Below are positions 10,954 through 21,410 of a stretch of DNA of 64,000 nucleotides, piece by piece; within the stretch, counting starts at the first letter, position 1; every line of letters begins with the position of its first letter. This stretch comes from Aspidiotus rigidus (taxonomy: Eukaryota; Arthropoda; Insecta; Hemiptera; Diaspididae). Below the pieces are notes generated by a model that searched no databases, had not been told where the DNA came from, and was given only the letters and a program-made list of their open reading frames with translations. Location of the stretch: contig JAVHKY010000046.1 in NCBI GenBank assembly GCA_035079385.1, positions 2,108,001 through 2,172,000 on the forward strand, in the 5' to 3' direction. The position numbers were made by a program, and so were the translations under genes.

Positions 10954-12965
10954 TCAAACGAGTGAAATAGAAGCTGAAATGAAATCGAATGTTGAATTGA
11001 AATAAAAGTGAAAACACACAACACTGAAAGTGAAATTGAAATTTGTTACGCCTCGCTGTCCGAGGATAGGATTCGGATATTTCTGGTCTCTGGATTGTCG
11101 GTCCCTGAGTTCTCGAAGGTAGGACGTAGCCCATTTTTTCCAGAATATGCTCAGATAATTTTCTGCTTGTCCTCTTAGCAACATAATAGTTTTTCTTGGA
11201 ATCAGGTCCCTGGCGATTGCTGCTGCCGTGATATTGGAGACTTCCAATTTTGTTCTGAGGAAGTCATTTGGTCTTAGTGGTTGATATTCATCCTCTGTAT
11301 CGGTTAGGTTAGTATCCATGCCGACATACTGAACTGGAACTGAATGCTTCGATAGACGGATCTCCGGTGAAATGGAAAAGTCCGGTTGTCTGTATGGTTT
11401 AGCACAATAACGAATACATTTTTTACATGATCTTGACGTAGAGTGCACTGACCTTCTTCCTTGCAGTATCCAGTAAGATTGTTTGATTGCTGCTAGAACA
11501 GACGGAAAACGACAGAATCGGAAGTTTCGAATATTTTCCAGCTCGGGTGGTTTAGAGGTGTCTTTCAACCAAATGAAACGCACCATGTCTCGATCTTCTT
11601 CGTTCGAGGATATCATATGGTAAATTTTTTCGATATTGGCTGTAATAGCGATCAAGTAAAAACAAAAACAAATTAGAATCATGACTATCTGTAGTAAATG
11701 TACGCCCTTATATCTTGCTTCATTTAGAGATTTCATCGTTGGATTCGTTTTAGTCGAACTATCATGGAATATGCGTACTGGTGTTGGTTTTTCAGGCATC
11801 AGCACAGAATGATGCGGTAAGTAATGTGTTTCAGATTGACGTTCGATGTTACTCACTTCTTCAATTATACCATTTTCCAACTGTTCCTTCGGGATATTAT
11901 TGCAGACTTGAGCGACGTGGCTTGTTAGTTTTTTATGGAACGATCGCGATCGACCCAGTGACAATCCGAAGTTTGTTGGTAGAGTTTCTGGATCAATTCT
12001 CCATGGCCATCCTACTTTATATCTTCCGTTCTCGAAAGAAATTGTTTCAGAAAACTGATTAGGTGCTTGTTCTTCATTTTCTGTAACGTGTACATCTTTT
12101 ATGCCCACTGTATCTAAACTCCATGATTTATCTAAGGCTGACGATGTTGTCAAGAAATAACTTTGGGGATGGGTTTCTCCGAGAGACGATACTGGGCCCG
12201 AAACCATCCATCCGAATTTACTATGAACTAGATGCAGATCCTCATCAACTGTTATTTTGGGTTCATCGGCTAAAAAGGTAAATGTATAATCTGCTCCGAT
12301 TAACAAAGTAGGTTCTTCATGATTATTTATTTTAGCGAAATTCATGTGCTCGTATTTTGAGTATGAACTAAGGAATTCTTGTGGAGTTATACTGTATATT
12401 TCTTTCGCAATGAAAGGTGTGGTATTCGCTACAATTAACTTGCTTTCGTTCGTTTGTGGTAAAAGTATTTCAAAACTAACTTTCGATGTTTCTAGAATTT
12501 TTGGCTCTTCATCTAAGAATCCTTTTACTGGCACTTGTTGCGTAGGAGATCGTTGAAGCTGAAGGAGACCAGTATTCATTTCAGTTAATAGAGTAGATGG
12601 ACAGCCAGGATCGATGATAGCTCTGCAGCTCATCATCAAACCGTTTTCCTTATTTCGTATTTGGACTCCAGATACTGTCAGGTATGTACCTTTGTTATCC
12701 ACGAATAGATTTGCAGCTCCGTCGGATTTTTCATTTTCCTGGGTTACTTCATGGGTTACTGTGTGAGGAAACGTTGTGGGACAGAGGCTACTGTGATGTT
12801 TTTCGCGACAATAGAAACATTTACGTGGTGAGTGGCAAAACTCTGTTTTATGGTTATCGTACAAACAGACGAAACATCGATTTGGTATTCTTTTCTTTCG
12901 ATCTTCGTGAGTTGTAAATACAGCACATTTATCTGAAAAATAGTTGGCTTTACAAAAGGAACAAG
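10954..12965 (-). pseudogene. BEL/Pao pol remnant: zinc knuckles, protease, partial RT, partial integrase, C-terminal domain
   Basis: One open frame runs on the minus strand from about 12965 to 10954; its first Met is at 12864. In order it shows CCHC knuckles (CFVCLYDNHKTEFC, CFYCREKHHSSLC), a retropepsin-like segment and BEL RT palm sequence (KYKVGWPWR onward, then ITANIEKIYHMI). It then jumps to the integrase zinc region (YWILQGRRSVHSTSRSCKKC) and on to the C-terminal DUF5641-like segment (NDFLRTKLEVS, FWKKWATSYL). Most of RT, RNase H and the integrase catalytic core are missing, yet the frame stays open across the joins. The protease signature reads DPG instead of the usual D-S/T-G, and the first RT aspartate is N. 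The element cannot be autonomous. Confidence 0.88.
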
Positions 12966-13916
12966 TTACAACTGGTTTTCCTTCCTGCTCGTTGAAGTAC
13001 TTATTGTTAACGCCGATACCGCTGAATTTGATCTTTGAACTATGATATTTGTTTCTGCGGCAATATGATTTTCTCGAATTCGTATTAGTTTATCCATTTT
13101 TTCTCGGAAATCTGGTAACGTAAGCTTTTCTGTCGACGATATAGTGAATATCAAGTTTACAGGAAATTTTTGAAATATCTGGTTATGCAAGTACCCATTT
13201 CGATTGATATTTTCACCATATTGCTCTAAGGCTTTGAGTATCGACTCAACTTTATCAAAATGGTTTCTGAGCTTATCTGTGGCTTCCTCGTGTAAGGGTG
13301 GTAAAATGTGAATTTCTTTGTATAATTCTGCTATGAGAGCATCTTTGTCATCGTATTGCTTATTCAAGATATTGATTGCCTCTTCATAGCTTGCATCCTC
13401 AATTGGTAGATGCTGAATGTGTTTCAGAGCCTTCCCAGTTACATATTGAGAGAGTCTTAGAAACATTGTGGTCTTGTTGAGATTAGCAGATTCAAAAATT
13501 GCCTTAAATGAAGCTAAGAAACGAGGATACTGTTGTCGTTGCAAACCATCAAAAGTCTTGATTGTCATTCGCGGTAGGTTGGACGTATTCGATTGCTGTA
13601 TAACTGCTGGTTGATTCTGAGGTATATCTACTGATGCTGACTGCTTTTTTATTTTGCAGATTATGCGTTCCAACTGAACTTGTGCGATAAAAGTTTCGTC
13701 CAGCGTTGGAATCGCTTTCTCTACAAAATCCACTTCATCTTTCGCATTACGTGCAGGTCGGAATTTTTCAATTTTCGGTAGGTACTTCTCAAAGATGGAT
13801 AGATGCAGCTGGATTTGCTCTTCGTCGGGAACTTCGGCTGAAATTATCAAGTCCGCCGTTTTCAGGTATCTTTGCACCGTTTGGACGTATCTGTCCAATT
13901 CGGCGCTAGCTGACAT
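12966..13916 (-). CDS. BEL/Pao Gag-like protein (DUF1759)
   Basis: This frame of 316 residues begins MSASAELDRYVQTVQ. Residues about 120-270 match the DUF1759 capsid-like domain typical of insect BEL/Pao elements (FDGLQRQQYPRFLASFKAIF, then YVTGKALKHIQHLP and PVNLIFTI). The N-terminal 110 residues are charged and helical. The frame stops at KENQL; the zinc knuckles follow in another frame, so either a frameshift mutation or programmed slippage separates them from Gag. The primer site and LTR lie directly upstream (13996-14264). The frame is intact, but the element has lost its enzymes, so it could move only with helper proteins. Confidence 0.88.
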   Translation of the reverse strand: MSASAELDRYVQTVQRYLKTADLIISAEVPDEEQIQLHLSIFEKYLPKIEKFRPARNAKDEVDFVEKAIPTLDETFIAQVQLERIICKIKKQSASVDIPQNQPAVIQQSNTSNLPRMTIKTFDGLQRQQYPRFLASFKAIFESANLNKTTMFLRLSQYVTGKALKHIQHLPIEDASYEEAINILNKQYDDKDALIAELYKEIHILPPLHEEATDKLRNHFDKVESILKALEQYGENINRNGYLHNQIFQKFPVNLIFTISSTEKLTLPDFREKMDKLIRIRENHIAAETNIIVQRSNSAVSALTISTSTSRKENQL

Positions 13917-13995
13917 GTTGGAGTATGGAATCGAGATTGGAATAATGGAGTCTACAATTTGGATTAAATTTGTGCAGAAGCCTAGAACGTGGAAT

Positions 13996-14014
13996 CGTTA
14001 ACGCTCTGGTACCA
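13996..14014 (-). other. Putative tRNA primer-binding site
   Basis: On the minus strand, TGGTACCAGAGCGTTAACG starts five bases inside the LTR end (14020). TGG directly inside the 5' LTR is the usual start of a site complementary to a tRNA 3' end. The tRNA itself was not identified. Confidence 0.6.
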
Positions 14015-14019
14015 TTTCT

Positions 14020-14264
14020 TGCTGGGTGCAAGAGTGAATTGCAATCTTTGATTAATTTCTTGATTAATTAATACTGTTTTGTACAATAAAATGGATGTAA
14101 TTGGAAAAATGGCTTATAAACAATGGTCTTTGAAATTGGATATTCACGTATTAAGTTCTAAGTCGTCTTTGTACGTTCAGCGAAGGTTCAGCGTTCATTA
14201 GTTCACGCGCCAAATATAACATCTGATTTGGTGACCGTGAGTTCATGCTCTCACGTCCGTGACA
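14020..14264 (-). repeat. Upstream BEL/Pao LTR (245 bp)
   Basis: On the minus strand it starts TGTCACGGACG at 14264 and ends CACCCAGCA at 14020, giving TG...CA boundaries. It is supported by the partial downstream copy (10852-10898) and by the split copy at 5015-5533. ACAATAAAATGG near 14090 is AT-rich, but no promoter or polyadenylation signal could be assigned. Confidence 0.82.
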
Positions 14265-14537
14265 TTCCTTTAGAAAAAGGAAGGTACCCTCGCATCGGTT
14301 TCTTAAACAAATTATCTATAATTTTATTTAAAACACGCATGCATCGTAAGTACGTTTTTGCGAAACGATTTTCAGTGTTAGCGCGGAGCGTGTGAAAAAA
14401 ACGAAATAACGTCACCGATGGTCTTTTACACACGGAAAACCGGTGCGAAAAAACTATGACGTAAACATGCCGCACGAAAAACGTATACTTTGGATGTACA
14501 AATTTGTCTTCAAAGTATTTGTGTTTTAAAGCCTTGT

Positions 14538-14659
14538 ACAGTACAAGTGTTGTAGGTGAGTCATTATAACTCGTACATACATTGCTTCACTCGCTTTGCT
14601 CGTTCCGCAAACGTATGTACTCGTTATGAAAAGACTCACCTACGCCACATGTACTGTAA
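14538..14659. mobile_element. Hairpin element H2 with conserved core
   Basis: The arms TACAGTACAAGTGTTGTAGG (14538 onward) and CCTACGCCACATGTACTGTA (ending 14659) are complementary, continuing inward to GTACATAC/GTATGTAC. The loop core TTGCTTCACTCGCTTTGCTC, then GTTCCGCAAAC (14583-14613), matches hairpins H1 and H3. Confidence 0.78.
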
Positions 14660-14679
14660 ATAGCCATTATTGTATACAG

Positions 14680-16036
14680 CAGGGGTGGGCAAACTTTTTT
14701 TCACGCGATCACCTTTTGAGTTGGAAAAATTTTCGCGATCGACCATCAGGAAAATTAGAAAAAAAGTTGCACATTAATGTTTCATTTTCTATAATTGTAG
14801 TAGGTTACTAAGCTACTTGTCAACATATTACTACTTGTATAAGTATATCAATATTGCTAAAGTAAGGTGATTAATGCGAATTATGAAATTGAGAGATTGA
14901 TTGTAAAAAGCTTCATTAGAAAGTTCGTATGACGACACATAGCCAGATGCAAACAATCAATCATACGCTGATCTGTGAGTCAATTGTGGTACTTATTTTT
15001 GATTGAATTCATAGTGGAGAACGTTGTTTCACACAAATATGTTGACGGGAAGAAAGCAGTCAAGTGGTATGCAAGTGTATACAAAGATTTGGATATTATG
15101 ATTCTGCAGCAAGTCAGGACCGAAACTCTGAAAAATTACTTGCTGTTGCTCTGGACCTCAAATATGGAAATACAGATTATTTCTTGCTCCAAAGTAGCTT
15201 AAGGAACGGCAATCAAATTAAATATTTCGGAAGCAAGTATCGTAACATCATTTGAGTGCATGCTCTTAAATGGAAATATCATGAAACTGATTATATTTTC
15301 TATTTTTTCAAAATCTGAAAACAGCATGAGAGTTCAGTATGCAATGCTTCTACTTGCTTTGCAAAATTTTTGAAGGTACATGCACGATGCAATTTCAAAC
15401 TATCTGATTCCTCCTTCAAACATACCTATATTCAAAATGCTTCAGAACACCTTCTTCTAGTTTTGAGGAAAACAATTCAAGCTTGCTTTTTAAGTCTGTT
15501 ACTGCATTCATTACCTCCACTAAGAATTTATTCTTCCCTTGTAATGTACAGTTCAATTGATTCAAGTACTGAGTGATGTCACAGAGAAAGGCTAACTTTA
15601 ATAACCAGTGCCCATCTGTTAGTTTGTTTCCTGTTGCTCTAAAAATTCGCGGATTTGAGGCAGTAAAGTTCCGAATCGGAATAAGAATTTAACTCTTCTG
15701 AGCCAGCGCACGTCGGTATGTAACAGCAAGTCACAATATTCTGATCCTTCTGCTTCTAGCAAGGCTTGAAACTTATGTTTTTGAAGACTACTCTTTGAAC
15801 GGATCGAATTAACAATTTTGAAGGCTAAATCCATGACCTCGTGTGCAGCTAAAACTTTTGAACACAACACTTCCTGATGGATAATTCCCCAATTTTTTTT
15901 CTCTTACCTAATTTTAATTGTTTAAAATTTTATAATTTTGGTTTTTTTTTATCTTATTTTAGGATTTTGTCGCGATCGACTGGAAATCACTTCGCGATCG
16001 ACCAGTCGATCGCAAAACCCACTTTGCCCATCCCTG
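14680..16036 (-). mobile_element. hAT transposon (1357 bp) with exact 8-bp target duplication
   Basis: The element runs from CAGGGGTGGGCAAAC to TTTGCCCATCCCTG. Both flanks are GTATACAG (14672-14679 and 16037-16044), a textbook hAT 8-bp duplication. Sub-terminal CGCGATCGACC repeats occur at both ends. The minus strand carries a decayed transposase (15415-15870). The length is short for an autonomous hAT, so internal sequence is missing. Confidence 0.95.
15415..15870 (-). pseudogene. hAT transposase remnant (GTF2IRD2/FAM200-like)
   Basis: The minus-strand frame 15870-15619 reads MLCSKVLAAHEVMDLAFKIV and later LLLHTDVRWLRRVKFLFRF. The TDVRWLS-like block is characteristic of the hAT transposase catalytic core in the GTF2IRD2/FAM200/ZMYM6 group. 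A frameshift near 15620 moves the homology into another frame, which continues DGHWLLKLAFLCDITQYLNQ and LQGKNKFLVEVMNAV to a stop near 15415. The N-terminal BED finger and the C-terminal dimerisation region were not found. It is a domesticated-looking family elsewhere, but here it lies inside intact hAT ends and is clearly a broken transposon gene. Confidence 0.85.
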
Positions 16037-16187
16037 GTATACAGGTTAGGTAAATACCTCATACCAGTTTTCTTCACATGAATGTAAGTGCCTCGCGGGA
16101 ACTGAGCTCAGTAATGGTCTCTGATTGGCTGATCAATTCTCTTTAATTTCCTAGAGCAATAATGACTTTTACCCACTTTTACCGTAC

Positions 16188-16261
16188 CTGCACTACCGAG
16201 TTTTGAACCCGCGTCACTTTGGTTAGGTGTCCGTTGCTCTACCAACTGGGCTACCGAAGCT
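16188..16261 (-). other. tRNA-like segment with A and B boxes
   Basis: On the minus strand, an A-box-like TAGCCCAGTTGG (16253-16242) is followed by a B-box-like GGTTCAAAACTC (16209-16198) at normal tRNA spacing. The D arm is good (GCCCAGTTGGTAGAGC). The anticodon stem pairs poorly and the 3' acceptor does not match GCTTCGG, so it is not a functional tRNA. A tRNA-derived SINE head or a tRNA pseudogene is most likely. Confidence 0.5.
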
Positions 16262-16395
16262 TGTTGGACGCCCAAGGTGTTTTGCACTTCTCATTCTTGC
16301 ACTTCACACCAATGAACGCAAAAGAGCAAGACGTGCAAAGAGAACTGATATTCGGCACATACCTAACCTGTATACAATAAAATAGCGTATGTAGT

Positions 16396-16948
16396 CATGG
16401 CCGTCTCTAGTTACAGGCCGGAATATTGAAGCTGGCAACGTCGCGGTGACGAAAAATACGGGACCGAGTTTTATACATGCTCTTATGCAAAATTTTGGAA
16501 AAACATGTTAATCGTTGATTTGCGAATAGTATTCAATTCCGAAGGGAAAAAGTTTATAAATACATCGAAAGGGTAAACGATTCTCGATTTTTTGAGCTAG
16601 ATCTCGTTAAAATTGATCAACTACGAAGCAAGTTATTCAAGTTTTAAAAAAAAAAGTCAGACAGAGGGCGAAGTGCAGTACATGTACCGCGCTTCGCCCT
16701 CTGTCTGACTTTTTTTTTTTAAACGTAAATAACTCGCTTCGTAGTTGATCAATCCTAACGAGACCTAGCTCAAAAAATCGAGAATCGTTGGCTCTTCAAA
16801 TCACATTCTCTTCACTTTTTTCAAAAACTTCACCGTATTCGTGTCAAATAGTATTTTTGATGTTCTCCATAAGAGACTGTACAAATATCGGCCCCATCCA
16901 ATGTTGTCGAGTTTCGAATATTCCGGCCTGTAACTAGAGACGGCCATG
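16396..16948. mobile_element. MITE-B copy 1: 553-bp palindromic element, 7-bp target duplication
   Basis: The ends are CATGGCCGTCTCTAGTTACA and its exact complement. ATGTAGT flanks both sides (16389-16395 and 16949-16955). Imperfect complementarity continues to a central palindrome AGTCAGACAGAGGGCGAAG / CTTCGCCCTCTGTCTGACT. A second copy lies at 39673-40073. CA-starting ends with 7-bp duplications recall P-superfamily elements, but no transposase is present. Confidence 0.9.
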
Positions 16949-16955
16949 ATGTAGT

Positions 16956-17602
16956 CAACAGCTGTAAGAGTTGGTATCAGTGGAAATCTAAGAGCAACTC
17001 TTTTACCGATCGTTCGAAGGCACCGCTGTTTGCCGCGAGACCGTGCCTCCCTTGTAACTTCTTTGGAATTCTACGAGTTCTTCGTTGGAATATTTAACAT
17101 CGAACCTTCGAGATGAAACCTTCGATCGGGTTCGAGAAGAAAAAGTAATTAAGGCGATAACGATGGAAGGTATCGACAAGAAATACTCTGTTCGATTTTA
17201 TCGACAGGAAAAGTACTGCATGATAAGTCGATCCCGTTCGATCATGCTCAACCCTCGTCGACTTCGTGGCGTATCGACGAGGGGAATTCAGTTCAATAGT
17301 TCAATTCGGTAGCTCGAGGAGTTCAACGTTGTAGCTCGAGAAGTTCGATTGTAGAGTCGTTAGGTGACAGATCAAGAGTCCGTGTATTATTTTTTATTAA
17401 TGCAATTTCATCCCGCCATTCGTTATAGGCGATGAATATAGTTGTCACTCGTGTGTAAAATAAAAGATCAAGGTTCGTGTAATTGTATTTGTGTTCAAAT
17501 CCTGACAGATCGAGACTTAGCCCAAGAAAATCAGTGCCTGTTGAGAAAAGCCACCAAAAACGTATAATTTAAATTTAGCTACGTAAGACGATTTACTACA
17601 CG
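16956..17602. other. Non-coding, TCGA-rich stretch, possible LTR-like sequence
   Basis: 17085-17350 is unusually rich in TCGA, GTTCGA and CTCGAG motifs. An AATAAA-like block near 17459 followed by GTGTAATTGTATTTGTG resembles an R-U5 boundary. No matching second LTR, primer site or coding region was found, so the identity is open. Confidence 0.3.
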
Positions 17603-17732
17603 TACTGCACAGTGTTGGCAAGTTAACGATAAACGAACAGCGACTCGTGCAGTTGCTTCACTCGCTCCGCTTGTTCTGTAAACCTGCACTCGTAGCTGGT
17701 CGCTTATCGTCAACTTGCCGCCACTGTACAGT
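17603..17732. mobile_element. Hairpin element H3 with conserved core
   Basis: The left arm (ACAGTGTTGGCAAGTTAACG) pairs with the right arm (CGTCAACTTGCCGCCACTGT). The loop core TTGCTTCACTCGCTCCGCTT, then GTTCTGTAAAC (17653-17683), is shared with H1 and H2, while the arms are mostly different. Confidence 0.75.
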
Positions 17733-18209
17733 AATCTACTATTAATGAAAGGCGTCCGGAAAACGGCCCTTTCCGCCGCAGTTTTTTGCTTGGAAAATGC
17801 TCGATTTCTGTATAATGTTGTGCTGATCGTTTTTGCTTTCCATTTGTGCTTTCCGCATCTGTTAATTGATGCGGAAAGAGACCGCGGAAAACAAAAGTGT
17901 ACTGGCGTTCTGTTCTCCCTTCTTCTTCCTAGCCCGCCATCAGTCTCCCCTCCAGTTGCTGTGCTTCTTTGTCTTGCAAGGTTCTCTTTTCGTCGCTCGT
18001 GATGATTGCCGTTGGGATTGAAATTGTAAACACCGCAGAAACAGTTTTGACAAACAAAGCGCTTTCGGATAAAAATCCATCTTCAGCGAGAACAAGAAAT
18101 AAGCAACTGACCCAACGATGAAACCAAAAACAACGACACCAACTCGAGGAAAAAGAAAAACAGAATACTAATCATCGAGTTGTGATTCATAAAGAAGCTC
18201 GATCAGACC

Positions 18210-19010
18210 TTCGTCCGGCATACCTATGCCTGTTCAACACGATGACACCACCAGTATTCATATGACGAAGAAGAATTCTCTACAGAGTACGGGTACTCGA
18301 CCTCTATGCGGTCCAAGTATTTGGGGAGGGAGTAGGTTGGTAAGGAGATGAAAGAAACTACAGGCCGCACTGGAATACTTAGGTGAGCCGTAGAGGGAGG
18401 GAGGCTTGGTGTTCGGATTGAGAAGGGCTCTCTTAACTGAGTTACTCTTGATAATGAATGTACTCCTATTGATGACGCTACGAACCTCTTTGACATGGTT
18501 CGGAAAAAGGGAAGCTGTCATTCTCTTTTACCTCACACTGCACAATTACCTTCATCATACATTTTAGAATTAAACGATGCTTTCTCCGTAACCACTATGG
18601 CATTACTCTCATCGCCCTTAGTAATTATCAACTCCTCCCGGAGTTTCTTCTTTAATCCCTTAATCACACCTCCCACAATGCTATTAATACGCTGAAGGGG
18701 GTATCACGGACAATATCGGCACACTTCTGTTGGATGTTACAACCGGGACCTATTTTTACGGTTAAATCCACAACTACATTCGCGAGGGCGTCGCCATCAT
18801 TGGAAGGCGGTAGCGCGAATTTCAGACCTTTCTCCAGGAGGTACAATTTTTCACTACTGAACTCGACCCGGCGGGAGTGATCGAAAAGCCTAGGTTGGAA
18901 ATTCTGCACCACGTTACCGTCAGTGACATCTTCCCTAGCGAACTCTGTTCCTTACATTCATCTTTTTTCACCTTCAATTCGGCCTCAAAATCAAGACATT
19001 TCTCATTACA
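18210..19010 (-). pseudogene. Penelope-like element, N-terminal and early RT fragment
   Basis: The minus strand around 18912-18664 reads VEFSSEKLYLLEKGLKFALP, the conserved N-terminal block of Penelope-like RTs (L-x-KGLxFxP). Before it another frame gives KCLDFEAELKVKKDE. Downstream, 18500-18224 shows SVKRALLNPNTKPPSLYGSP and, in a shifted frame, PVRPVVSFISLPTYSLPKYL, which match the family's early RT region. Frameshifts near 18665 and 18400 break the frame. Homology stops near 18215, before the catalytic palm. Chromosomal order puts this piece downstream of the C-terminal fragment at 20.5-21.4 kb. Confidence 0.85.
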
Positions 19011-19442
19011 CCCCGCAAAAACTGATCGAATTCATTTGAGGGGAGTATGCTAGACAGTTTAGAGTGGATCAAATGGTTCAATCTGGTGGTGACATCATGC
19101 GTACCGAAGCTACGATCTGATTCACTTGAGGGTGACAAAATTCTCCAGTTTCTTTGTAGTGTATGGACAATCGGAATAAAAACCAAAATTTTATAAAATT
19201 AGGTCTTAAGTAAAACTGTCAACACTTACAAAGGAACCAAATATGTGAGGAGAAAGCCAACCATTGGGTACGAAACTTTAAAAATAGGAATCGCAAATAC
19301 GCCGCATTAGCGCAAATAATGGAATTGATTTGATCCTCTAAGTTACGGCTATTCATAATGAAATATATTCAAGAGAGTAAAAATGCAAATGGCAGAAATT
19401 ACCACAAGAGTAAAAAACAATATTGCAGAGTGTAAAATACGT

Positions 19443-19444
<2 letters not shown>

Positions 19445-19475
<31 letters not shown>

Positions 19476-19476
19476 G
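19445..19476. repeat. (TTA)n microsatellite
   Basis: About ten TTA/ATT triplets are read directly. Confidence 0.9.
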
Positions 19477-19479
19477 TTT

Positions 19480-20532
19480 CGCGGTGTTTGCAATTTTTTA
19501 CACTCGCGAGTACCTATATTTTAAAGATAACATGTGTAAGAGGAAGAAATATCAACGATCCGGTCCTATATATGAAGATATAATATGGGACGTAGAATGA
19601 AGTTTTGGATGTTAGTGATATCGAATGAAAGTTTATAAAATAAATATTACACCTGCAATTTTTTACTCGTTACAGCCTGTAAGTACCTATCTAATCCAAT
19701 ATTTTCTTTTTGCAAGAGATTTATTCAATTTAACTTAGTATTCTGACGAGAAGTGAAGCCTTATCAATTTCCATACCTAAATCGAGAGATAGAAAAGTTT
19801 GGTACAAAATTAATTTTGTGAAATATGATCATATTATGAGCCACGTGAATATTGTATTCGTTTATTTTAACTAGCAGTTTCAATGCTACCCATTTTACCT
19901 TGTCTCGAACACATTCGTTTCCAGATGTCGACACGCCGTTGATAATGACATTAACTATCTCTTCAACCGCGTGTTGATGTCCCATATCATCCATACACGT
20001 TTGTTCGCTCCTTGCGGAGTCTTTTCATCTTTTCCTCTAATTCTATGTTTTCTTTTTTCAACATGCATATATATTCGTCTATTTCTGCTGATTTACAAAT
20101 AACGTGAGACGCAATTGACAACGTCTAAGGGGCCGAAAGTCCCACCAACCACCGCACCTTTCTCCTCCTTACGTACTGATGCGCGTTTTTAACGAACTTC
20201 ACGCAAAAAGTACAGTCGATATAATAGGCCTACTACACGGCTACTGTAACAAACTCAAGAGTGCGTTGGCCAATCCAGACAGCCGTGACGCTAACTCCAG
20301 AGTGCTAGCAATTCCGAGCATCCGCGAAGTCCTTGTATCTTAGAAGTAATTCGGTTCTCTAAGTTATGACCAAAGACATCTAACGACGACATATCCGTAC
20401 TCAAAAGAGTAAAACAATCGGAGTAATTTGAATAAAGCCACAGAAATGCAATTCGATTAATGAACCATTGTCAACGGGTGACGTGAAAGCAACTGAACCA
20501 ACACCGGCCGGCAACAAAAACTACCGAGGAAA
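19480..20532. other. No confident gene; lies between two Penelope-like fragments
   Basis: This may hold untranslated or 5' sequence of the Penelope-like element. A minus-strand frame at 19994-19764 (MDDMGHQHAVEEIVNVIING) was not recognised. Confidence 0.35.
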
Positions 20533-21410
20533 TCATGACTGAACTAGCGAGTCATCACAATGTGAATCATACTCGTAAACTAGTTCAAACAACCCCTCAT
20601 CAGGTATGTACCTGTTGAGCACATTTAGGTTGTCGTTATTCAGATGGCGAATAATTTCAATATGTTCTAGCGCAGTACGTCTGAAAAACGAGGACTCTCT
20701 ATGGAGGAGGGACTTGGATCCCTCTTTGAAACAATGGCCGGTGGTAATAAGATGGTCCGCAAATGCCGAATCACCCAATTTCTTCTTTTCCCACGCCTTC
20801 CTATGCTCATCTATTCTAATTTTGAGCTGACGTCCAGTCTCACCTATACAGTATAGATTCCATTACATTCATTACACTCCATTTTGTAAACCCCACTTCT
20901 TTCGACCAGTAGGACGGGGTCCTTCAACTTGACGAACAGACTTTTACTAGTGTTAAGATTGTAAAACACTGGGCGAAACCCAAATGGGCGGAGGACACGA
21001 CCTAACTGGGAAGAAACTTTGCCCAAAAACGGGAGCCTAATCCAACATTTTCTACTATTTGACGCCGGATTGCGGGGAAGGAAGGTAGTGGAATCAAGGC
21101 TTTTCCGAGTCAATTTCCTATGGATCATCAAGTCAATATCCAAGCTGACCTCGTTCACTCTGGCCAAGAGCTTTATAGTCAAAAGCTCCTGTTGAAAAGC
21201 GAGCTGACCCAATGGAATACTGGTCAACCGGTGGATATAACTATTAAAACCGGCATATTTGTGAGCAACAGGGCAAAAAAGATCTGCCGTGAACAGTAAT
21301 ATCGGTCGAGGTGTCTTTTCTATATATGGCGAATTCATGGACGCCTTCTCTATTAGAGATAGTAAGGTCCAAAAAGTCTCATTATTGGTCTTTTCGTTAG
21401 AAATAATCGT
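20533..21410 (-). pseudogene. Penelope-like element, C-terminal RT and GIY-YIG endonuclease fragment
   Basis: On the minus strand, three frames follow one another. The first (from about 21410) gives FLDLTISNREGVHEFAIYRK. The second (21338-20844) gives SYIHRLTSIPLGQLAFQQEL through SGVYKMECNECNGIYTV. The third (to 20533) gives GETGRQLKIRIDEH and SAFADHLITTGHCF. These are the RT thumb region and a GIY-YIG nuclease with its linker cysteines (CNEC), the Penelope-like architecture. Frameshifts near 21290 and 20845 split it, the second inside the GIY-YIG domain itself. The upstream catalytic palm is absent. It is inactive. Confidence 0.88.

Larger units (their letters stand above)
14667..16380. mobile_element. 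MITE-I, interrupted in its left terminal repeat by a hAT element
   Basis: If the hAT element at 14680-16036 and one target copy are removed, the left end reads TTATTGTATACAGGTTAGGT. This is the reverse complement of the right end at 16361-16380. AATAGC occurs on both outer sides. The remaining interior is about 350 bp and contains a tRNA-like segment (16190-16260). The insertion of the hAT element is therefore younger than this one. Confidence 0.8.

Noticed and set aside
17040..17510. Possible solo LTR
   Set aside because: Only a weak R-U5 impression; no boundaries, primer site or second copy.
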